A stretch of DNA of 64,000 nucleotides. It comes from Amborella trichopoda. Taxonomy: Eukaryota > Streptophyta > Magnoliopsida > Amborellales > Amborellaceae. Below are positions 56,530-64,000 of the stretch, in pieces. How positions within the stretch are numbered: the first letter of the stretch is position 1; every line of letters starts with the position of its first letter. A program made the position numbers and the translations under genes. The notes under the pieces were generated by a model. The model was not told where the DNA came from and did no database searches. It saw nothing but the letters and a program-made list of their open reading frames with translations. The DNA lies in contig NW_006498507.1 of NCBI RefSeq assembly GCF_000471905.2, positions 2,591,781-2,655,780 on the forward strand. Direction: 5' to 3'.

Positions 56530-56935
56530 AGGGTGCGATTTCTATAAGGTTGCAGCCTTAAGCAATCCAATTAAGGCCCCACCTCTAAATTTTGCCATAG
56601 TGTGCGATTTTGGTGTAAAAAATATTAAGATTATCTGAAAACCTATTTTTATATCTAATTATAAAATTTTAAGCTCAAAAAATTATTAAAATCAAGTAGA
56701 TCTATAAATATATGATAATATTAAAAATGGACAGTCTAGATGATGAGTTGCAACATACACTATTCTTGGGACTCAAACTACTTTTTTTTATTTTTTCATA
56801 TTCATACATCTCGATGTCAAGATGGTCAATTAGAGAGTTTTTCAACATTAAAACAACCTTTTCCAATTGAGTTTTGAAGTGCATATGTGATTCTACATTT
56901 TAAGGTTGCAACCATATGTAAACTTTTTTCATATT
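56530..56935. mobile_element. terminal-hairpin MITE family, copy 7 (complete)
   Basis: The left end GGGTGCGATTTCTATAAGGT has an AAGGTTGCAGCCTT stem. The right end, reverse-complemented, is AAGTTTACATATGGTTGCAA then CCTTA. The interior follows the family order, including CATCTCGATGTCAAGATGGT at 56806-56825. Stem sequence differs from copies 2 and 6 but pairing is retained. Confidence 0.75.
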
Positions 56936-57636
56936 TTAATATGTTAGATTTCATATCCAATGGCTAAAAAAAATTATAATTTTTTTGTATAAAAAATAAA
57001 TGGTCTCAAACGAACGAACTTATTTAAGAACTTTACGTTCATAGCCCCCTTATTGTTTTTCTAATTTATTTATTTTTTCAAATTTTTGTTTTCATTTTAT
57101 TACACTTTCTTTAGCTTTTCTTTCTTATTTTTCTTTTTATTTTTCACTAAATTGCCTTGCTTTGGACATCAGGTTCATACTTGGATAAGTGTTCTTCATG
57201 CACTTGAGTCAAACCTTCAAAATTCGAATTTGTTCCAACAACAAATTCTGGAATTAATATTCGAAAATTAAAAAAAATATATCAGACTTAGAAGAGCTGA
57301 AGTTGTTCCAAAAACATATTGTAAGGTTACTAAGGAAAAAAAAAAAACTAAGTACAAACTTTGAATCTTAGAGGTCTAAAGTTTCTTTTTGATGTTTAGA
57401 GTAAATTTTAAACCTTTAAAGTTTGAAGATTATTTTTAGAATAATTCAAGGTTGCATTTCAAGCAAAGGGTGAACTTTCTAAAAGTGTGAAGTTTTTTTT
57501 TGGAGCAAATTTGAATTTCTAAGTTGTCATAAATAATTATTGAGGCCTTGATCCTATTATTAAGCATCAGACTTTTAAGGTCCAAAATAGAGGTAATTTA
57601 TTAAAATATAAAAAAATTTAAACAAATAAGTGTGAA

Positions 57637-57690
57637 ATTCATCATCATCATTATTAGATCCTTATCCCAACTATTTGGGATCAATTGAAA
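57637..57690 (-). mobile_element. RTE LINE 3' tail (solo, decayed)
   Basis: TTCATCATCATCATTATTAG, ATCCTTATCCCAACTATTTG, GGATCAATTG is the complement-sense plant RTE terminus. Confidence 0.65.
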
Positions 57691-58735
57691 AAAAAATGTG
57701 TGAAATTAAAAACAAAAAAAATAAAAGAGACTTTATATTCGAGTTTCTATTGCTCAGGGTTTCAAGACCCGAATCAATGGAATAGATTGTCCTGACACCT
57801 ATGGATCCTTGTTGAATTATTAGATCAACGATCTAGATCATATTTGGGATCGGTGCTCTAAAAAATATTATAAATAAATAAAAATAAAAATTTATAGGGT
57901 GAGGATTCAAGAGGGCTTAAAAAATATAATGTAAGTTTTAAAAAGGAACAAAACATATAAAAATAGAGATATTTTAGGAGGAAGTGAGTCAATAACCATT
58001 CTATTCCAAAACCAATTCAGTCAAGACCACTGATTCCCATCCAGATATGCAATTTAGATTGGAAACCAATCCGCTCTTCTTTGTATGTGCGTAAATTCTG
58101 ATCTGTCCAAACCAAGGACATCAATGTCATACATAAAAATAATATGTGGACCAAAGGATCATTTTAAAATTAGTTAGTGACACCTTCGGTCATTTCGCCT
58201 CGAAAATAATGGAAAATGGCACTCCGTCTCTCTCTCTCTAAATCACTTTCTCTCTCTAAAATTTCTCTCTTTCCCGCCATCTTGAGGCTGTACAGTGGGC
58301 CCTACCCCTCACTGCCACTTCACGAGACCGAAAGCAAATGTCCCCCCCCCGCTCCTCGGGGTGCGATGATCATTTACGTTACAAAATCACAGCCGTCAGT
58401 CCACTAGTCTCATATGAACCGTCCGATCTCCTAGTTCCATATGACCCGTTCATCTGGCATCTCGCATCAAAGCATTCCTTTTCTCGTGTTCTATTTTTAT
58501 ATTTAATAATTAAAAGGAAATGCGATAAAGCTTATTAAAAGCGAGGAGAATAACTTTTTAAAGGTCTTTTCTGGTTTAATTAGTCGAGATAATGAATAAC
58601 GAATATTCGCAGCTTTTCCTGAGGGACTCAGATAGCGCCACGTGGGGATACGAAGGGACGAGATTATACTGTGGCTCGCACTCGTTTCGTCTAGAGAAAA
58701 GAGTCCACTTTATATGCACGTGTGGAATGCCCCTT
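57691..58735. other. intergenic, nothing recognised
   Basis: It has CT tracts at 58227-58272 and a C run at 58340-58350 in a less AT-rich stretch (58200-58480) that could be a promoter, but I find no gene on either side to match it. Confidence 0.4.
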
Positions 58736-58739
58736 GGCA

Positions 58740-58905
58740 TATGAGTCGATATTTTAACCGAAATTAACATTTTTTGGAGAAAAATCTCGGTTAAATTTCG
58801 GCCAAGAATAGAGATTTTCTAGTGAAAATGTCGGCGAAATTTAGGCTGAGAATGGATATTTTATTTTCTAGGGAAAATTTCAGCTATATTTTTGCCGAGA
58901 TTTTA
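58740..58905. repeat. imperfect short tandem repeat
   Basis: The pattern GATATTTT..(C/T)..GAAAA(T/A)(C/T)(T/G)TCGG followed by AAATTT(C/A)GGC.GAGAAT recurs about three times with period near 52. Degenerate. Confidence 0.5.
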
Positions 58906-59047
58906 AGGTTGGCCCTAGGGCCTAGAATGTATGTGGTTCCTAACCATAGTTAGCAAGTATCTAAGGCAATTTTTTTTTAAAACGATCTGATTTTTAAATT
59001 TGTTAAAAAATTTCAAGTTTTTTAAAACTTTTTTTAAAAAAATCATA

Positions 59048-59440
59048 TTTTTTTTTAAGAAAAAGTTTATACAAGGAGGCAACCTTATATGGTAGAACTG
59101 CGGATGCACCTCAAAAATCCATCTAAAAAAGTAGTTTTAATGTTGAAAAACCCTTTGAATGATCATCTCGACAACGAGATATATAAACATGAAAAATAAA
59201 AAGATTTTAAGTCTCAAAAATAATGCATTTTACAACATATTATCTACACCGTCCATTTTCAAGATTTTCATATGTTTATAGATCTACTTGATTTTAACCA
59301 TTTTTGAAATTTAAAATTGTATATAAAAATAGATTTTGAGATAATTTTAAGAACATTTTACATCAAAATTATATAAATTTGAAGGTGCACCTTACCTCTA
59401 CAGCTACGGATGCATCTGTATGCCAACTGCACCCTTTTTT
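59048..59440. mobile_element. terminal-hairpin MITE family, copy 8
   Basis: The left end AAAAAGTTTATACAAGGAGG then CAACCTTATA has the stem AAGGAGGCAACCTT. The centre is GATCATCTCGACAACGAGAT (59159-59178). Then AAAGATTTTAAGTCTC, TTTTCAAGATTTTCATATG and ATAGATCTACTTGATTTTAA. The right end reaches AACTGCACCC at 59425-59434. It is a clear family member with diverged termini. Confidence 0.7.
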
Positions 59441-59723
59441 TTAATACAGCCAATATAAATCTTTATCTTATAGTTTTAAAAAATTCTTCGTACACATTGA
59501 TTTATATTTTTCATTATTTGCTAATGTAGTTATTGCGCTTAGTATTCTTGTTTCATTATATGCTCCCAATAAATATCTATCATATGTTTTGTGTCGCCAC
59601 AATAGAGTAAGCATTGTTGTTGTATTTATTGAAAATGTAGACAAAATTTGTTAAGTATTACTCTAATAGCACTAGGTAAGCAAATAAAATTGTTGTTTAA
59701 TAAAACTTTAATATATCCATAGA

Positions 59724-59833
59724 ATAACTACATATCACAATCTTATCTTATGTCATCTCTACAAATGCAATATTTTTCGTAGCCTTTTTATCTTATGTCA
59801 TCTCTACAAATGCAATATTTTTCATAGCCTTTT
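59724..59833. repeat. tandem duplication, about 50 bp x 2
   Basis: TCTTATCTTATGTCATCTCT then ACAAATGCAATATTTTTC and GTAGCC occurs twice, at about 59741 and 59787, with one substitution. Confidence 0.9.
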
Positions 59834-60334
59834 TTAGTCCAATCCGAAATGTCGACAACACTTTAACTTGCCCAATATTTGGTGATTTGAATTTTTTACT
59901 CAATTTTTTGCCTCCAACTTTTTGGAACAAATTGATTTATTACCGATATTTTGGTTTGCCGATATGTTGTTTATTCGCCAACTATAATCCCTATACAACG
60001 GTTGAGATTAGTTATTTCGTGGACCTTACGGTCCTGATTCAGTAGACATGGTTAGGCATTTGGTGCAAAATGACATTCTAGTTGTGAATGGTGCATTTAA
60101 ATCTATATGTATATGTGCACATTGTATCTTGACCCTCCATTTGTTTGGCCGGTCCAGATCAAAAATAGCTGGTTGATGGGGTCTGCATCCAAGAAGTAAG
60201 TGGGGCCGTCACTGCTTGATCAGCACTCGTAATGGGAATGGACGGTCTATAAGTGCCATGTGCATAAGGGGTATGGCTTGAGTTAGACTGGTGGGTTGGG
60301 TCTGCCTGCCATGCTTGATGTGGACTATAAGGGA
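59834..60334. other. intergenic, nothing recognised
   Basis: No ORF or RNA gene recognised. Confidence 0.45.
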
Positions 60335-60600
60335 AAGTTTACATAGGAAACTCATTCTCGTATTAAAAAAGTGATGTGCACTGCAAAAACCTATTAAAAA
60401 ATTATTCAAATCCTTAAAAACCTCCAATGCTGTGGAGACGTATAAATATGAAAAAGAAAAGAAAGAAAGAAAATAAGTCTCGCATCTTGTAACACATTGT
60501 GTAGGTTAACTATTTTCAAATATATATATATAAATAAAAGGGGAAAGTTTTTATACCAATTTTTTGAACTTTAAATTTCATTTTTTAAGCTACAATATAT
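60335..60600. mobile_element. terminal-hairpin MITE family, copy 9 (decayed)
   Basis: AAGGGAAAGTTTACATAGGA start, then AAAAAACCTCCAATGCTGTG, GAGACGTATAAATATGAAAA and TCTTGTAACACATTGTGTAG in family order. The central palindrome is mostly lost. Confidence 0.45.
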
Positions 60601-60644
60601 ATATTTTTTCTTCTTTTTCTTTCCCTGAAGTGACTATCATATAG

Positions 60645-60855
60645 GGTTCGCAACGGGCCGGGCCTAGGCTGGGTAAAATTAAAGGAAAATAGAACAAAAA
60701 GGACAAAAACTTAAGGGCCGAGGCAAACCAAGTAGGGCTTATCTTGACCTGTTTCCAGCTCTCAGGCCACTTTTGTGGCTCATGCCCTAGTTTCTGGGGC
60801 TAGGCATGTTGTGCCGGTCGTGTCTAGCCACGACACATTGCCACCCCTACCATCA
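60645..60855. repeat. GC-ended repeat related to 50760-50905
   Basis: GGGCCGGGCCTAGGCTGGGT followed by an A-rich stretch, then CTGTTTCCAGCTCTCAGGCC, GGGGCTAGGCATGTTGTGCC and ACATTGCCACCCCTAC. Non-coding. Confidence 0.4.
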
Positions 60856-60870
60856 CAAGAGTTTTAAGAT

Positions 60871-62781
60871 GCGGTTTGTATAGAGCTGAGGCTCTAACAA
60901 TCAAATTAGAGCCCACCTTCAAATAATGTTGAGAAATATGGTTTCAATACTGAAAAGTTTTATGATATATTTTCATCTTTAGTTATAAAATTTAAAGCTT
61001 AAAAAATAATGTAGATCGAGCAATCTATGAAAACTTCAAAATCTTGAAAACTAACGATCAAAATATACGTTACAAGATGCACTATTTCCAAAACTTGAAA
61101 TCCATTTTTTTCTAAAAAGTATATTAATGTTTATGTTATTTTATCATGAGTGATGTAGTAAGGTTGCACTTGTAAGTTTGTGTAGCCGAAAGTTGTAAAA
61201 CTGCTAGGTGGTTAATAGTTATTGTTGCAAGTGAGTAGTTATTGTAGCAAATATAGTTGTAAAAACTTCTATTTAAAGAGATGTGTGTGATGTGAAAATT
61301 GGGTCATATGTTTTAAGGTTAATCTTGGATGTCAAAATTGATAGCTCTTTGTATGCACTAGGGTCACATGTTGAAGGTTAATCTTGGGTGTCAAGATTGT
61401 AATGCCTTTGTGTACCCTTGGGTCACATGTGTTAAGGTTAATATTGGATGTCAAGATTGTAATACGTTTGTGTACCCCATGCTTTTTCTTTAATGAATGC
61501 AAGTTTTTCTTGCACTTCATCTTGGTTTTTCTTGTTCTTTCTATTTGCTTCTGAGTCTTGGGCGAATGTGTCATTGTCACACTAATTGAGAAGCGGATTA
61601 TTCTGGTGTAGTGGAATATGTCTTTCCCTACATAGTATCAGAGCCGCAAGGGTGGTGGTTATATGGTCTCGACTCCCTTGGTGAAGAAGATCAATGGTCT
61701 TTTTGAAGATGGATTCGGTAGAAGGTCTAATGGTTTTAATGTTGTACTCAAGGCAGTCTTTCTATTTCTCAATTCTTCTTAAGATGTAGAATCGTTGTTT
61801 GGAGATCTCCCATTGATGTGGAAGAACCTATTTGGAGGCACCAATGAAGTGACTGATCATTCATGGGTTAAAGAAGGAGTATATTCATAATGTTACCTCT
61901 ACTCAATGGTGGGCTACGCAGCCCTACTTAGTGAAATTTGAAAATATCTTTGGTGACTTGCTAAATGGCCGAATTTTCAATTTTTGGAACTGATGGAGAT
62001 GATTACGTACGCATGGTTTTTTTTTCTATAAAAACACTTTAACTGGGAGTATTGAAATTGTTAGAGTGTATTTTTCTAGAAAGTATAGTAGTTTTGATGG
62101 TATTTTATCATGAGTGATGTAGTAAGGTTGCACATGTAAGTTTGTATAGTCGGAAGTTGTAAAACTACTAGGTGGTTAGTTGTTATTATTGCAAGTGGGT
62201 AGTTATTATAGGAAATATAGTTGTAAAAACAATTACTTAAATAGAGGTGTGTGGTGAGAAAATTGGGTCACATGTTTTAAGGTTAATTTTGGGCATCGAG
62301 ATTGTAATGCCTTTGTGCATACTTAGGTCACATGTTTTAAGGTTAATCTTGGATGTCAAGTTTGTAATGCCTTTGTGTACACGAGGGTCACATGTTGAAG
62401 GTTAATCTTGGGTGTCAAGATTGTAATGCCTTTGTGTACCTTTGGGTAACATGTGTTAAGGTTAATCTTAGGTGTCGAGATTTGAATGTCTTTGTGTACC
62501 CCATGTTTTTCTTTGATGATTGCAAGTTTTTCTTCTACTTCGTCTTGGTTTTTCTTCTTATTTCTATTTGCTTGTGAGTCTTGGGTTAGTGTGTCATTAT
62601 CACACTAATTCAGAAGCAGATTATTCCGGTGTTGTGGAATCCGTCTTTCTCTACAATGTCCATGCATCTTGATGTCGAGATGATCAATTTGATGGTATTT
62701 GGACATCAAAACAACTTCTTTTTGTGAAAACTTTGAAGTATGTTCTAATTTGATTGTTTAGATCCTAGGTTTTATATAAAC
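60871..62781. mobile_element. terminal-hairpin MITE family, copy 10, split by an LTR element
   Basis: The left part (60871-61110) starts GCGGTTTGTATAGAGCTGAG and runs in family order to AAACTTGAAATCCATTTTTT. The right part (62656-62781) resumes at ATGTCCATGCATCTTGATGT, CGAGATGATCAATTT and ends TTTTATATAAACG. Compared with copy 6, only a few bases at the junction are missing. Confidence 0.75.
61111..62655 (+). mobile_element. TRIM-like LTR retrotransposon, about 1.55 kb
   Basis: The direct terminal repeats are 61111-61632 (522 bp) and 62059-62655 (597 bp). The right LTR runs TGTTAGAGTG...CTACA; the left ends ...CCTACA but has lost its first dozen bases. Directly after the left LTR is TAGTATCAGAGCC (61633-61645), the initiator-methionine-tRNA primer-binding site typical of plant Copia and TRIM elements. 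AACTGGGAGTATTGAAAT just before the right LTR (62041-62058) is a plausible polypurine tract. The 426-bp interior has no recognisable gag or pol. The LTRs carry 3 (left) and 4 (right) copies of a 58-bp repeat. Confidence 0.85.
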
Positions 62782-62956
62782 GTTTCCCTTGTTTTTCACA
62801 CTAGAAAAACATGTTCGTGCAGGATTTGGAAATATGCCTCACTTTAATTGCTTGAAATTGATGCTTTTTATGTAAACTGCATCCTACAAAGAATGACCGG
62901 TGCAAGAAAAGCATAAAATCTTTTGCCTCAATTGAACAAAATGATCAATATATATT

Positions 62957-63165
62957 ATGAAAAATAACACTATGAGACTTTCCTACAACCATGTGAGTAG
63001 GACCTCAAAGGATCGCCATTAAATTTGACACATATCTCTAAAAAAGTAATCACATGGGTATGAGACTTGATTTTTTTAGAGATCTGTGCCAAATTTGATG
63101 GTGATCATTTGAAGTCCTACTCACATAGATGGGAGAGAGTCTCATAGGATCATTACTCATAAATT
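62957..63165. mobile_element. foldback MITE, about 205 bp
   Basis: The left arm ATGAAAAATAACACTATGAG, ACTTTCCTACAACCATGTGA, GTAGGACCTCAAAGGATCGC, CATTAAATTTG pairs with the right arm CAAATTTGATGGTGATCATT, TGAAGTCCTACTCACATAGA, TGGGAGAGAGTCTCATAGGA, TCATTACTCAT. The arms are about 85 bases with about 80% pairing, separated by about 35 bases that can themselves partly pair. It would form a long hairpin if transcribed. Confidence 0.8.
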
Positions 63166-63489
63166 ATTTAGAAAAATTATAAAAAATATTTATTATTTCA
63201 TCCAAAATTTGGATTTCGTGAAATTTACACCCATACTTACCATTTTACTATTTCAATTTTTTATAGCAAAAATATCCCATCCATGAAGAGCATCACAAAC
63301 TACATAGGTGTCTGATTCCGTGGAATTTTTTGTTGTGTTTCTTTTCCTTCGCTTTCACCCATTCCGATCTTCCTCTCCCTATTCCATCAATCTCAATCTC
63401 TTCGTCTCCCCAACCAACCTTGTCTCCCTATCTCCTTCTACCTACCACTGCTCTATCCTCTCACCATCTCCTCTCTGAATATTGCTTTC
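63166..63489. other. intergenic, pyrimidine-rich stretch
   Basis: 63340-63480 is rich in C and T with no gene recognised. Nothing else seen. Confidence 0.4.
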
Positions 63490-63850
63490 CAAAGCCCTAT
63501 GGTGCACCCAAATAGGGGCTTTGGACCATCATGAACCAATATGATGCACCCCAATAGGGGCTTTCGACCATCATGAACCTATTAGGTTTGTGATTGTGAT
63601 GCTCTCCTTCCAAAGCCTTATAGTGCACCCCAATGGGGCCTTTGGACCACTCCATGGTACGTCCTAAAAATGCAGTAAGCACCCAATGGTGGGTTTGGAC
63701 CATTAGAGGGGCTTTGGACCATCAAGGACCTGACAGGTCTATGATGGTATTTCATAGATGGGATTTCGATCATCATGGGCTTAATTGGTCCTTGACCATC
63801 AAGGGTTTAATCGATTCTTGACGGTGCTTCGGATACTTAATTGGTTCATA
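63490..63850. repeat. degenerate GGGGCTTTGGACCATCA repeat
   Basis: GCACCC(A/C)AATAGGGGCTTT followed by (G/C)GACCATCATGAACC is repeated at about 63502 and 63547. Shorter, more diverged versions follow (63617, 63700, 63760, 63790). Open frames on both strands over it are repeat artefacts. Confidence 0.75.
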
Positions 63851-64000
63851 AAGCTCAAAAGAAGGCCTTGGTCCATCACGGACCTATTCGCAATGGCCCT
63901 TCATGGACCTAATACAAATTTGGGGACAAAAAATAAAAAAAAAAGTAAAAAATAGCCATGGCCCTTAAATTTGGGAAAAGAAAAATGTATTTCAAAATTT

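Noticed and set aside
1..64000. CRISPR arrays, bacterial operons, prophage, organellar DNA insertions, rRNA or tRNA genes
   Set aside because: The window is plant nuclear DNA. I saw no regularly spaced identical repeats with unique spacers, no recognisable organellar genes and no convincing tRNA cloverleaf, though small RNA genes could be missed by eye.

Overview
The window is nuclear DNA from a flowering plant. It has intron-rich genes with GT-AG junctions, AT-rich intergenic DNA packed with plant-type transposons, CT/GA microsatellites near promoters, and one 136-base run of N. I cannot name the species. The gene set (VAN3/SFC, CORYNE, LIR1, a long PPR protein) is general to angiosperms.

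Layout. 1-17 kb is a transposon graveyard. It holds a decayed L1-type LINE on the minus strand (about 4.74-11.88 kb). A 2.1-kb PIF/Harbinger-like element inserted into that LINE's first ORF carries fragments of two unrelated host genes. An RTE-type LINE follows (about 12.9-16.1 kb). 17.2-38.8 kb is one large plus-strand gene that I could assemble completely: 19 coding exons, 837 residues, BAR-PH-ArfGAP-ankyrin, an ARF GTPase-activating protein of the VAN3/SFC (AGD3) type. Its introns hold many short tandem duplications and small transposons. 39.4-42.7 kb is LINE debris and nested MITEs. 42.86-46.07 kb is an intronless PPR protein (At3g09040-like), followed by a broken P-class PPR remnant. 49.0-50.3 kb on the minus strand is a three-exon LIR1 (light-regulated protein 1) gene, whose short exons are easily missed and whose second intron contains the assembly gap. 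53.7-54.9 kb on the minus strand is CORYNE (CRN), the transmembrane pseudokinase of CLAVATA signalling. 56.5-64 kb is again repeats, including a short LTR element sitting inside a MITE.

How the genes relate. VAN3 acts in vesicle traffic for auxin-dependent vein continuity, and CRN acts with CLV2 in CLE peptide perception. In Arabidopsis the two are neighbours (AT5G13300 and AT5G13290), so the pair here looks like ancestral microsynteny, with the PPR gene and LIR1 lying between them. LIR1 is a thylakoid/FNR factor and has an exact evening element upstream. The PPR protein is predicted to act on organellar RNA.

The most unusual signal is a family of about ten small elements (roughly 260-400 bp, two enlarged by insertions) scattered through both flanks. 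They share a terminal GTTTNTATA-like motif followed by a small hairpin whose stem sequence differs between subfamilies but stays paired, and most keep a second palindrome in the middle.
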